A DNA stretch of 8,362 bases. It comes from Alphaproteobacteria bacterium (GTDB lineage Bacteria > Pseudomonadota > Alphaproteobacteria > Acetobacterales > Acetobacteraceae). A program made the translations under genes and the position numbers. The stretch covers positions 1 to 8,362 of the forward strand of contig JAAFHD010000041.1 in the NCBI GenBank assembly GCA_013298245.1. Reading direction: 5' to 3'. Of this stretch, positions 1-6,628 are shown piece after piece (positions within the stretch are counted from its first letter, which is position 1; the number at the start of each line of letters is the position of its first letter). The notes beneath the pieces are model-generated. The model was not told the origin of the DNA. It ran no database searches and was given only the letters and a program-made list of their open reading frames with translations.

Positions 1-602
1 GCCACGGCGCGGAAGCGCGCGAAATCAATGTGGCGCGAATAGGCGGAACCACCGGCGATGATCAGCTTTGGGCGGCGTTCGCGTGCCAGTTTTTCCATCG
101 TCTCGTAGTCCAGCAACCCGTCCTCGGCGCGCACGCCATAGCTGATGGGGCGGAACCACTTGCCGCTGTAGTTGACCGGCGAGCCATGCGTCAGGTGGCC
201 ACCTGCCGCCAGGTCCATGGCCAGGAACTCGTCGCCTGGCTGCAACAGCGCGAAGAAGACGGCGATGTTGGCGGAAGCACCCGAATGCGGCTGCACGTTG
301 GCGAAGGTGCTGCCAAACAATTCCTTGGCGCGCTCGATCGCGAGCGTTTCCGCCACGTCCACGAATTCGCAGCCGCCGTAGTAGCGCCGGCCGGAATAGC
401 CCTCGGCGTATTTGTTGGTCAGGACGGAGCCCTGGGCTTCCAGCACGGCGCGCGAGACGATGTTCTCGCTGGCGATCAGCTCGATGCCGTCCTGCTGGCG
501 TTCCAGCTCCTGCGCGATGCTGCGCGCCAGGTCGGGATCGGTTTCGGCGACGCCGGCCTGGAAGAAGCGGGCGGGGATGAAGCGGGCTGCTGTCTCGTTC
601 AT
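1..602 (-). CDS. glyA: Serine hydroxymethyltransferase, N-terminal 200 residues (truncated by window edge)
   Basis: This cytoplasmic PLP enzyme interconverts serine plus tetrahydrofolate with glycine plus 5,10-methylene-tetrahydrofolate, the main source of one-carbon units. Family blocks appear in the expected order: ELIASEN (residues 41-47), LTNKYAEGY (61-69), [10 protein letters not shown] (73-82), [12 protein letters not shown] (101-112), [11 protein letters not shown] (134-144, containing the His that stacks on PLP) and GGSAYS (184-189). The PLP-binding lysine lies further on, outside the window. The start is the only ATG before the ELIASEN block and leaves an N-terminus slightly longer than that of E. 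coli GlyA. No clear Shine-Dalgarno sequence precedes it. It follows rpiB by 47 bases, an order common in Alphaproteobacteria, so it is probably co-transcribed with rpiB. The gene is intact as far as it can be read. Confidence 0.97.
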   Translation of the reverse strand, partial: MNETAARFIPARFFQAGVAETDPDLARSIAQELERQQDGIELIASENIVSRAVLEAQGSVLTNKYAEGYSGRRYYGGCEFVDVAETLAIERAKELFGSTFANVQPHSGASANIAVFFALLQPGDEFLAMDLAAGGHLTHGSPVNYSGKWFRPISYGVRAEDGLLDYETMEKLARERRPKLIIAGGSAYSRHIDFARFRAV

Positions 603-649
603 GCGGCGCGACTTAGCACGGCTGGCGCGTGTCGCGATATGCGGGCGGG

Positions 650-1081
650 TTAACGCGCGTCCAGCTTGGCGATGCGGCGGTCATGGCGGCCGCCGTCATA
701 GGGCGTGGTCAGGAAGGCGTGCAGCGCGTCCAGCGCCACTTCCACACCCGTGGTGCGGCCGCCGAAGCAGGCGATGTTGGCGTTGTTGTGCGCGCGGGTC
801 AGCCGCGCCTCGGTCGCGTTGTGCAGCACGGCGGCGCGGATGCCGGCGTGGCGGTTGGCGGCCATGCACATGCCGATGCCGCTGCCGCAGACCAGTATGC
901 CCAATTGCGCCTGGCCCGCGGTGATGCGCGCGACGACGGGTGCTGCGAAATCCGGATAGTCCACGCTGGCGGTGCCATCGGTGCCGCAATCCATGACCAC
1001 ATGCCCGGCGGCGCGCATGGCCTCGACCAGCGCGCGCTTCAATTCCACCCCGCCGTGATCGGCGCCGATTGCGATGTCCAT
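650..1081 (-). CDS. rpiB: Ribose-5-phosphate isomerase B
   Basis: The 143-residue protein matches the RpiB/LacA/LacB sugar-phosphate isomerase family, which interconverts ribose 5-phosphate and ribulose 5-phosphate in the non-oxidative pentose phosphate pathway. The N-terminal phosphate/sugar site ADHGG is at residues 7-11. The CGSGIG loop at 65-70 carries the Cys used as catalytic base in the E. coli-type enzymes. The AHNNANI motif at 97-103 and GGRHDRR at 130-136 supply the His and Arg residues that hold the phosphate. Length is close to E. coli RpiB (149). The start lies 10 bases after the stop of the upstream amidohydrolase, so the two are likely co-transcribed, and glyA follows. No Shine-Dalgarno is evident. 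The pairing with glyA and the single-domain size favour RpiB over the galactose-6-phosphate isomerase subunits LacA/LacB. Confidence 0.95.
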   Translation of the reverse strand: MDIAIGADHGGVELKRALVEAMRAAGHVVMDCGTDGTASVDYPDFAAPVVARITAGQAQLGILVCGSGIGMCMAANRHAGIRAAVLHNATEARLTRAHNNANIACFGGRTTGVEVALDALHAFLTTPYDGGRHDRRIAKLDAR

Positions 1082-1091
1082 GGCGGGGTTT

Positions 1092-2309
1092 CTACGCCGC
1101 CAGCGCGTCCTTCACCACCCGGCCGCCTTGCATGATGAAGCGTATCTCGCGCGTCAGCGTGGCCATGTCGCGCAGCGGGTCGGCATCGGGGATGATCAGG
1201 TCGGCGTGTGCGCCGGGGGTGATGGCGCCGATCTGGCCTTCCATGCACAGCAGTTTGGCGGCGTGGCAGGTGGTGGAGCGGATAACTTCCTGCGCGTCCA
1301 ACACCTCGCGGCGGATCAGGAATTCTTCCGATTGGCGGCGGTGCATGTCGCCCAGCAGGTCGGTGCCGAAGGCCATCGTCAGGCCGGCATCGCGCATGAT
1401 GGACAGGCTGTTCAAACCGGCCAGCCGCACATCATCGATCTTGGCGACGGATTCGGGCGGCAGGCCCAGCGACGCGCCCTCCTCGCGCAGCGCCTGATAG
1501 GTCACCAAGGTGGGGCAGGCGATGGCGCCGCGCGCGGCGGCCAGGCGCGCGGTGTCCGGCGTGATCAGGTTGCAGTGTTCCAGGCTGCGCACGCCGCATT
1601 CCACCGCGCGACGGATCGCCGCATCGGTGTAGAGGTGCGCTGCCACATAGGTCTGCGCGCTTTCGGCCTCTTCCACAGCGGCCAGCAGTTCGTCGCGCGA
1701 AAAACCCAGGAAGGCGATGGGGTCCGTGGGTGATGCCACGCCGCCATTGGCCATCAGCTTGATGTAGTCGGCACCCGCCTTGATTTCCTCGCGACACGCG
1801 CGGCGCACGGCGTCCACGCCATCCACCACGCGGCCCAGCGCGCCGAGGCGCGGCGCATACCATTCAGGGTCGCGCGTGTCGGTGCGGCCGCGCAGGTCGG
1901 AATGGCCGCCAGTCTGTGACAGCGCCTTGCCGCACAGCACCAGGCGCGGGCCTTCGAACAGGCCTTCTTCCCAGGCCAGGCGTAGGCCCAGCGTGGCGCC
2001 GCCCAGATCGCGCACGGTGGTGAAGCCGCGCAGCAGCATGCCCTGCATGATCCGCGCGGCGCGATGCGCCACCAGGCCATCGGGTAGCATCGCGTTCTGC
2101 GCGACATTCACGATGGTCGCGATGACATGCACATGCGCGTCGATCAGGCCGGGCATCAGCGTGGCGCCGCGCAGGTCGATGACGCGAGCGGTGGCGGTGG
2201 TGATCGGCGTGTCCGACACGGTGTGGATGCGGCCCGCTTCGACCAGCACATGGCCGGGGCGCGGGCCGTCACCATCCAGGAGAGTGGCGTTGGCGAAGAG
2301 CGTGTTCAT
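1092..2309 (-). CDS. Metal-dependent amidohydrolase, COG1228/peptidase M38 type (Xaa-Pro/Xaa-Arg dipeptidase or imidazolonepropionase-like)
   Basis: This 405-residue member of the amidohydrolase superfamily hydrolyses an unknown amide or dipeptide, probably in the cytoplasm since no signal peptide is seen. All ligands expected for a binuclear metal site are present: HVH at 59-61, Lys184 in YIKLMANGG (the position carboxylated in the Cc2672/Sgx9260-type dipeptidases), His225 in AAHLYT, His245 in SLEH, and Asp317 in FGTDL. The GGHSDLRGR segment at 134-142 and the C-terminal GAHADLIIPDADPL (366-379) are typical of COG1228. The carboxylated-Lys position argues against true imidazolonepropionase (HutI). 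The N-terminal beta-sandwich half (ANATLLDGDG) fits the chosen ATG; only a weak Shine-Dalgarno (AGG) precedes it. It stands 10 bases before rpiB and probably heads, or lies within, the rpiB-glyA transcript. The substrate cannot be told from the sequence. Confidence 0.87.
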   Translation of the reverse strand: MNTLFANATLLDGDGPRPGHVLVEAGRIHTVSDTPITTATARVIDLRGATLMPGLIDAHVHVIATIVNVAQNAMLPDGLVAHRAARIMQGMLLRGFTTVRDLGGATLGLRLAWEEGLFEGPRLVLCGKALSQTGGHSDLRGRTDTRDPEWYAPRLGALGRVVDGVDAVRRACREEIKAGADYIKLMANGGVASPTDPIAFLGFSRDELLAAVEEAESAQTYVAAHLYTDAAIRRAVECGVRSLEHCNLITPDTARLAAARGAIACPTLVTYQALREEGASLGLPPESVAKIDDVRLAGLNSLSIMRDAGLTMAFGTDLLGDMHRRQSEEFLIRREVLDAQEVIRSTTCHAAKLLCMEGQIGAITPGAHADLIIPDADPLRDMATLTREIRFIMQGGRVVKDALAA

Positions 2310-2372
2310 GCGCGCAGCCTATCGCACAACGCCGCAAAGTCAGTAGCGGGTGCCGCGCGGCCCCAACGCCCG

Positions 2373-2771
2373 TCAGCCGCAGTTCAGGGTGAGGTAGCGC
2401 CCGATATCCGCAAACGGCACCGCGCCAATCCCGCTGGAATTGCCCAGGTTCTGCGTGCCCAGCCGGATCTGCACCGTGGCCCCGGCCTGCACCACATTGC
2501 CCGAGCGCACCAGCCCCGACACGTTCTGCGCCACATAGAATGGTACGATGAAAGTCAGCACTGCGGTGCGCGGTTGCTGCGTCGTGTTCCGCAGGTCCAT
2601 GAAGTACTGCATCTGCGTCTGGCCGTCGGGCAGCGGGCGTTGCAGCGCGTAGAAGCTGTTGGCGGCGAAGGCGCCGTCGCAATAGGTCGCGACCTGCGCG
2701 GCGGCGGGATTCAGCGCGGCCAGGGCGGCGATGGCGACGGCGCAAAGACCGGTGCGGCGGGTGAGGGACAT
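2373..2771 (-). CDS. Small secreted protein of unknown function with a Cys pair
   Basis: I do not recognise this 132-residue protein. It starts with a clear export signal: MSLTRRTG, a hydrophobic run CAVAIAALAALNP (10-22) and an AAA-Q cleavage site near residue 25. The mature part (about 107 residues) has exactly two cysteines, Cys31 near its start and Cys131 one residue from its end, so a disulfide could tie the termini together. Alternating hydrophobic stretches (AVLTFIVPFYVAQNV, ATVQIRLGTQ) suggest a beta-sandwich fold. The start was chosen over an ATG 66 bases further upstream because AGGAG sits 7 bases before it and the signal peptide begins there; the upstream extension is Arg/Pro-rich and looks untranslated. 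It lies 108 bases after the COG0402 amidohydrolase gene and 63 bases before the COG1228 gene, so it may belong to either transcript or stand alone. Confidence 0.7.
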   Translation of the reverse strand: MSLTRRTGLCAVAIAALAALNPAAAQVATYCDGAFAANSFYALQRPLPDGQTQMQYFMDLRNTTQQPRTAVLTFIVPFYVAQNVSGLVRSGNVVQAGATVQIRLGTQNLGNSSGIGAVPFADIGRYLTLNCG

Positions 2772-2778
2772 GGCGGGT

Positions 2779-2783
2779 CTCCT
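2779..2783 (-). promoter_or_regulatory. Ribosome binding site AGGAG of the small secreted protein
   Basis: AGGAG on the minus strand ends 7 bases before the ATG at 2771. It decides the start of the secreted protein in favour of the signal-peptide methionine. Confidence 0.75.
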
Positions 2784-2790
2784 GCTCGGT

Positions 2791-2809
2791 GGCCCCGCCG
2801 ATCGGGGCC
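2791..2809. repeat. GC-rich inverted repeat (7-bp stem, 5-base loop) in the leader of the secreted protein
   Basis: GGCCCCG and CGGGGCC flank a 5-base loop. On the minus strand the stem sits 7 bases upstream of the AGGAG ribosome binding site. Neither strand carries a T-run after the stem, so it does not look like a standard intrinsic terminator. It could be an mRNA stabiliser, a weak terminator for the upstream amidohydrolase, or chance in GC-rich DNA. Confidence 0.5.
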
Positions 2810-2879
2810 TTGGGAGAACCCTATCCAGCGCACGCAATAGAGAGAATGTCGCGATTTCGATGAAGGCAATAGGCGCGCG

Positions 2880-4205
2880 CTATTGTGCTGCCCTTGCCCA
2901 AAGCGCCGCCGCCGCGGCCGCGCCATCGCGCAGCACCTGGTCCATGTCGCAGCGGGTGGGGCGGAATTCGTCGACCACGACTTCGCCTTCCACCACGACA
3001 TGCGAGACATCGCGGCCCATACCCGTATGCACCAGCGTGCCCAGCGGGTCGTTGTGCGGCACCAGATGCGGGCGGCGCAGATCGACCGCGATCAAGTCCG
3101 CGCGGAACCCGGTTTCGATGCGGCCGAGTTGGCCGGCCAGGCCCATGGCCGCGGCGCCACCTTCGGTGGCGGCGTGCAGCATGTGTTCGGGCTGCCAGTC
3201 ATCGGTGACATCGCCGGTCTGCACGCGGCCCATGTTCAGCGCCCAGCGCAGTACCTCGATCATGTCGGCGTGCATGTTGTCGGTGGCGAGCGTGAGCTTC
3301 GCGCCGGCCGCCATCAGGCGGCGTGTGGGCGCGATGGTGCCGCCGGTGGCGTTGCCTTTCGGGATATGCGCGACATGCAGGCCGGAGCGGCCGATCAGCG
3401 CGATGTCGCTGTCGGAGAGATGGATGCAATGCGCGGCGACCAGGTGGTCGTTCAGCAGGCCGATGCTGTCCAGCAATTCGGGTGGCGACATACCGTCGCG
3501 TTCGCGGATGCGTCGCACCTCGACCTTGGACTGCGAGAGATGGGTTTGCACGCGCAGGCCGCCACGCTGCGAGGCATCGCGCACGCGGTGCAGGAAATCC
3601 GTGCTGCACGTGTCGGGCGCGTGGGCTGCCAGCTGCACGCCGGTTCGCAGATCTGCGCCACCATGGAAGCGCTGCGCGAGTGCCATGGCCTGGTTGAGCG
3701 TGGTCTCGCCGATGGCGCTGTGGTGTTCCCAACGGCCATGCGCGATGCCGGAAAAATCCACATCGTGGATGCGGTTGCAGGAGAAGACGCGCAAGCCCAG
3801 TTCCGCCATCGCCGGCAGCGTGATGTCGGTGTGGACATAGGTGTCGTTGATGAGCGTGCTGCCGGCCAGCATGGCTTCCAGCGCGCCGAGGCGGGCGAGC
3901 GCGATGGCCTCGTCCTCGCGCACCATGTGGCCTTGCGGCACGCCGGGCGTGTAGGCGGGCGCGAAGCCCATATCCTCGGCCACGCCGCGCACCATGGAGA
4001 GGATGGTGTGCGTGTGCACGTTGATGAGGCCGGGCAGCACCAGGTGGTTGCACAGCGTGATGCGGCGGGTGGCCTGCGCGCCTGGCGGCAACGCGCCGAC
4101 ATGCACGAAGCGTCCGTCGGTGATGCCGATGGCGGCGTTTTCGATGGGCGGCGCGAAGGCGTGCGGGATGAGCGTGCAGCCCTCGATCAGCAGGTCGAAC
4201 ATCAT
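2880..4205 (-). CDS. COG0402 amidohydrolase (cytosine deaminase/TrzN/SAH deaminase-like), coupled to ABC importer
   Basis: This 441-residue cytoplasmic enzyme belongs to the amidohydrolase subgroup that deaminates or dechlorinates N-heterocycles and related compounds. Visible metal-site motifs are HTH (residues 64-66), His195 in AAHAPDTCS, His222 in QTHLSQ, His259 in AAHCIHL and Asp309 in LATDN, consistent with a mononuclear metal centre. The C-terminal [16 protein letters not shown] (366-381) is typical of the family's beta-sandwich. One change stands out: the usual catalytic Glu three residues after the metal His (HxxE) is Gln225 here (codon CAG). Its ATG overlaps the TGA of the ATPase gene (ATGA), so it is probably translationally coupled and acts on what the transporter brings in. 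A second ATG follows at once; the first has the better distance to a weak GGA. Specific substrate unknown; the names cytosine deaminase or chlorohydrolase should not be used as a functional call. Confidence 0.88.
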   Translation of the reverse strand: MMFDLLIEGCTLIPHAFAPPIENAAIGITDGRFVHVGALPPGAQATRRITLCNHLVLPGLINVHTHTILSMVRGVAEDMGFAPAYTPGVPQGHMVREDEAIALARLGALEAMLAGSTLINDTYVHTDITLPAMAELGLRVFSCNRIHDVDFSGIAHGRWEHHSAIGETTLNQAMALAQRFHGGADLRTGVQLAAHAPDTCSTDFLHRVRDASQRGGLRVQTHLSQSKVEVRRIRERDGMSPPELLDSIGLLNDHLVAAHCIHLSDSDIALIGRSGLHVAHIPKGNATGGTIAPTRRLMAAGAKLTLATDNMHADMIEVLRWALNMGRVQTGDVTDDWQPEHMLHAATEGGAAAMGLAGQLGRIETGFRADLIAVDLRRPHLVPHNDPLGTLVHTGMGRDVSHVVVEGEVVVDEFRPTRCDMDQVLRDGAAAAAALWARAAQ

Positions 4206-4963
4206 GATGTGGGTTCCAGATGGCGCAGGAAGCGTTGCAGCCGAGCATCGCGTGGTGCGCTGAACAAGTCAGTGGGCGGGCCTTCTTCCACGATGCGGCC
4301 ATCGGCCATGAACAGCACGCGGTCGGCGGCGTGGCGGGCGAAGCGCATTTCGTGGGTGACGACGACCATGGTCATGCCCTCGGCGGCGAGTTGGCGCATG
4401 GCGTCCAGCACCTCCTGCACCAGTTCGGGGTCGAGGGCGGAGGTGGGTTCGTCGAACAGCATCACGCGCGGGTCCATCGCCAATGCGCGTGCGATCGCCA
4501 CGCGCTGTTGCTGCCCGCCGGAGAGTTGCGATGGGCGCTTGTGCAGATGATCGGCGAGGCCAAGGCGCGTCAGTTCCGCGGCGGCACGGCGTTCTGCCTC
4601 GCGCGGTGTGACGCCCAGCACGCGGCGCGGGCCGAGTGCCACATTGCGCAGCGCGGTCAGGTGCGGGAACAGGTTGAAACGCTGGAAGACGAAACCGAAC
4701 AGGGTGCGTTGCCGCGCCAATTCGCGTTCATCCGCGGTGCGCCCGTCGCTGCGCTGGCCAAGCGTAACATCGGCGATGCGCGTGCTGCCGGCATCGGGCG
4801 TTTCCAGCCGGTTCAGGCAGCGCAGCAGCGTGGTCTTGCCGGAACCGGAGGCGCCGATGATGACAACGGTCTCGCGCTCGCGCACCAACAGGTCCACGCC
4901 ATCCAGCACGGTGCGCGCGCCGAAGCGCTTGGTGATGCCGCGCGCTTCCAGAAGGTTTACCAC
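4202..4963 (-). CDS. Polar amino acid-type ABC transporter ATPase (GlnQ/HisP family)
   Basis: This is the 253-residue ATP-binding subunit of the importer, acting as a dimer on the cytoplasmic face. Counting from the GTG, it shows Walker [10 protein letters not shown] (37-45), Q-loop [11 protein letters not shown] (91-101), signature LSGGQQQR (147-154), Walker B VMLFDEP (167-173), D-loop SALD and switch His204 (VVTHEM). The FQRFNLFPH and [11 protein letters not shown] wording is characteristic of the polar amino acid (PAAT) family rather than sugar or peptide importers. The start is a GTG that overlaps the permease stop (GTGGTAA), which puts the family's usual N-terminus ([13 protein letters not shown]) first. 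An ATG 60 bases upstream would add 20 unusual residues and overlap the permease deeply, so it is unlikely. The stop overlaps the amidohydrolase start by 4 bases. Confidence 0.96.
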   Translation of the reverse strand: MVNLLEARGITKRFGARTVLDGVDLLVRERETVVIIGASGSGKTTLLRCLNRLETPDAGSTRIADVTLGQRSDGRTADERELARQRTLFGFVFQRFNLFPHLTALRNVALGPRRVLGVTPREAERRAAAELTRLGLADHLHKRPSQLSGGQQQRVAIARALAMDPRVMLFDEPTSALDPELVQEVLDAMRQLAAEGMTMVVVTHEMRFARHAADRVLFMADGRIVEEGPPTDLFSAPRDARLQRFLRHLEPTS

Positions 4964-5610
4964 TGGGGCAAGGCCTTTTCGATCCGACGCGATGCCCAGG
5001 CCAGCGCCGAGATCAGCCCCCAATAATACAGCGCCAGCAGCAGGTAGATTTCGAAGGGCGCGAAATGCGTGGCGATGATCGCCTGGCCCGCGCGCGTCAG
5101 CTCATAGACCGAGATGACGGAGAGCAGCGAGGAGTTCTTCGTCAGCGTGATCAGGTCGTTGGTCAGCGCGGGAATCATCGGCCGCCAGGCCTGCGGCAGC
5201 AGCACCCAGATCAGCGCGCCCTGGCGCGTCATGCCGATGGACATCGCCGCTTCCGACTGGCCTTTTTCCACCGCACCGACGGTGCCGCGCACCACTTCAG
5301 AGATGTAAGCGCCGGCGTTGAAGGACAGCGCCACCACGCCCGCCCAGAATTCGGAAAACCGCACGCCCACGACGGGCAGTGCGAAGAACACCAGGAAGAT
5401 CTGGATCAACAGCGGCGTGCCGCGCACGAATTCCACATAGAGCCGCACAACGCCGCGCAACGGGTGCGATGCTGAGAGCGACGCCAACCCCGCCACGATC
5501 CCGATCACCAGCGCCAGCACGGCCGCCACCGCGCTGACCTGCAGCGTCATCACCACGCCATGCGCCAGCAGCGGCGCGGCGTAGGTGACGACATTCCAAT
5601 CGAAGATCAT
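4957..5610 (-). CDS. Polar amino acid-type ABC transporter permease (HisM/GlnP family)
   Basis: This 217-residue inner-membrane permease has a hydrophobic first segment at about 11-43, the family hallmark [19 protein letters not shown] (61-79), further membrane segments near 88-105 and 185-205, and the cytoplasmic EAA loop [21 protein letters not shown] (120-140) that docks on the ATPase. Size and motifs match the His/Glu/Gln/Arg/opine three-TM-signature permeases. Only one permease gene is present, so the channel is probably a homodimer. The ATG overlaps the stop of the binding-protein gene (ATGA), which fixes this start over an ATG 51 bases upstream that lies inside the previous gene. The 3' end overlaps the GTG start of the ATPase. 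It is intact. Confidence 0.95.
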   Translation of the reverse strand: MIFDWNVVTYAAPLLAHGVVMTLQVSAVAAVLALVIGIVAGLASLSASHPLRGVVRLYVEFVRGTPLLIQIFLVFFALPVVGVRFSEFWAGVVALSFNAGAYISEVVRGTVGAVEKGQSEAAMSIGMTRQGALIWVLLPQAWRPMIPALTNDLITLTKNSSLLSVISVYELTRAGQAIIATHFAPFEIYLLLALYYWGLISALAWASRRIEKALPQW

Positions 5611-6443
5611 GCGGCCGGTTCGGGGATGGATGCCGGCAGGCTGAATTCCAGGCCGAACCACTTCTGTTGCAACGCGGCCAGCGAGCCATCGGCGCGCATC
5701 GCGCGCAGACGTTCGTTCAACCAGGCCAGCACTTCTGTATCGGCCTGGCGCAGCGCGATGCCGGCCCAGTTGTCGGCGCCGATGCCGCGCACGATCGCGA
5801 AGCGCCCCGGTTGGCTGCGCAGCACGAAGGCCAGCGTGGGCAGCGTGTTCAGCACGCCATCCACCGTGCCCTGCGCCAGCGCCAGATAGGCCGCGGGGTG
5901 TTCGTCATAGGTGCGCACGCCGGAGAAGCCGGCGCCGCCGGCCGCGCGCATGCGTTCGGCCAGGCGCGGGTGCAGCGTTTCGCCAGGGCTGCCGAGCTTC
6001 ACGCCCAGCGTGCGGCCATTCATGTCGGCGATGCCGCGAATGCGGGATTCATCGCGCGCGCGGATCAGCAGGGATTGCCCGGCCTCCGCATAGGGGATGG
6101 TGAAGGCCACGCGCTCCATGCGCGCGCGGGTGTAGGACATGGACGACATGATGATGTCGAAGCGGCCCGCATAGAGCGCCGGAATCACGCCGGACCATTG
6201 GGTGTCGATGAACTCGGCTTGGACGCCGATGGTGGCGCACATCGCCTCCGCCAGCTCCACATCGTAGCCGACGATGCGGCCCTGGTCGCGATAGGTGAAG
6301 GGCGGGTAGGTCGCCTCGCAGCCGATGCGCAGCCGGCCATTGGCGCGGATTTGCGCGAGCGTCAGCGGGCCGGATTGGGCGGTGGCGCTGGCTGCGGCCA
6401 GGATGGCGGGCGTGGCGAGTGCGGCGCGACGGGTGAATGTCAT
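5607..6443 (-). CDS. Periplasmic substrate-binding protein, HisJ/GlnH-like (SBP_bac_3 family)
   Basis: This 278-residue exported binding protein delivers ligand to the permease encoded next. The signal peptide has a twin-arginine-like start (FTRRAAL, 3-9) and ends near TAQ (21-23). The N-lobe motif RIGCEATYPPF (39-49) and the SSMSYTRAR block (100-108) match the family; Arg108 aligns with HisJ Arg77, which holds the ligand carboxylate. In the second lobe the sequence VDGVLNTLPT (194-203) has Thr200 where HisJ (Asp161) and GlnBP (Asp157) have the Asp that binds the ligand alpha-amino group, so the ligand may not be an ordinary alpha-amino acid. There is no lipobox. The start was chosen because AGGAGG lies 6 bases upstream and the signal peptide starts there; an ATG 48 bases upstream lacks such support. 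It is the first gene of the four-gene operon. Confidence 0.93.
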   Translation of the reverse strand: MTFTRRAALATPAILAAASATAQSGPLTLAQIRANGRLRIGCEATYPPFTYRDQGRIVGYDVELAEAMCATIGVQAEFIDTQWSGVIPALYAGRFDIIMSSMSYTRARMERVAFTIPYAEAGQSLLIRARDESRIRGIADMNGRTLGVKLGSPGETLHPRLAERMRAAGGAGFSGVRTYDEHPAAYLALAQGTVDGVLNTLPTLAFVLRSQPGRFAIVRGIGADNWAGIALRQADTEVLAWLNERLRAMRADGSLAALQQKWFGLEFSLPASIPEPAA

Positions 6444-6578
6444 GGCGGTCCTCCTGCGGGAATGCAGGAAGGCTGCGCGTGGTGTGGGCAAGCCTCAATC
6501 GGCGTGCGGCGGGTAAGGGCACATGTGAATACGCGGTCTGCACAAGAGCGCGGCTGCATTGCGCGCCGGCTGGGCATG
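6444..6578 (-). promoter_or_regulatory. Leader/promoter region of the importer-amidohydrolase operon
   Basis: These 135 bases separate the upstream terminator from the first gene of the operon, so its promoter should lie here. I could not pick a convincing -35/-10 pair on the minus strand. The region holds an 8-bp perfect palindrome CACATGTG (6520-6527) and the RBS hairpin at 6450-6471. The palindrome is a possible operator, but a site this short may be chance. Confidence 0.45.
6450..6471 (-). promoter_or_regulatory. Ribosome binding site of the importer operon inside a predicted hairpin
   Basis: On the minus strand CTTCCTGC, a 6-base loop ATTCCC, and GCAGGAGG can form an 8-bp stem (seven Watson-Crick pairs and one G-T). 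The 3' arm holds the whole AGGAGG ribosome binding site (6450-6455), which ends 6 bases before the ATG of the binding-protein gene. The RBS itself is certain enough to fix the start. That the hairpin forms and controls translation is inference. Confidence 0.65.
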
Positions 6579-6611
6579 AAAAAGCCCGCGCGGGGGATAC
6601 CCGCGCGGGCT
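6579..6611 (-). terminator. Rho-independent terminator of the NMT1-like binding protein gene
   Basis: On the minus strand AGCCCGCGCGGG and CCCGCGCGGGCT form a perfect 12-bp stem with a 5-base loop, and the second arm runs straight into a T-run (TTTTT counting the stem's last T). It lies 17 bases beyond the TAA of the binding-protein gene. The plus strand has no T-run after the stem, so it works in one direction. It separates this gene from the importer operon downstream. Confidence 0.93.
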
Positions 6612-6628
6612 GGTCGGGAATCGGCGAA

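Noticed and set aside
30..653. A 207-codon plus-strand frame over glyA
   Set aside because: The minus strand encodes unmistakable serine hydroxymethyltransferase; the plus frame is its shadow.
2258..2345. A promoter CTGACT/TAGGCT just before the COG1228 amidohydrolase
   Set aside because: The -10 matches the consensus at only three of six positions and would give an almost leaderless mRNA; too weak to annotate.
2883..4550. A 555-codon open frame on the plus strand, opposite the amidohydrolase and ATPase genes
   Set aside because: It runs fully antisense to two genes with clear catalytic motifs. Long stop-free antisense frames are expected in GC-rich genes. The translation is His/Arg/Gly/Ala/Gln-rich without any domain, and no ribosome binding site precedes it.
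6520..6527. The palindrome CACATGTG as a defined operator
   Set aside because: An 8-bp perfect palindrome is expected by chance at this scale. I mention it within the leader region but do not call it a site.
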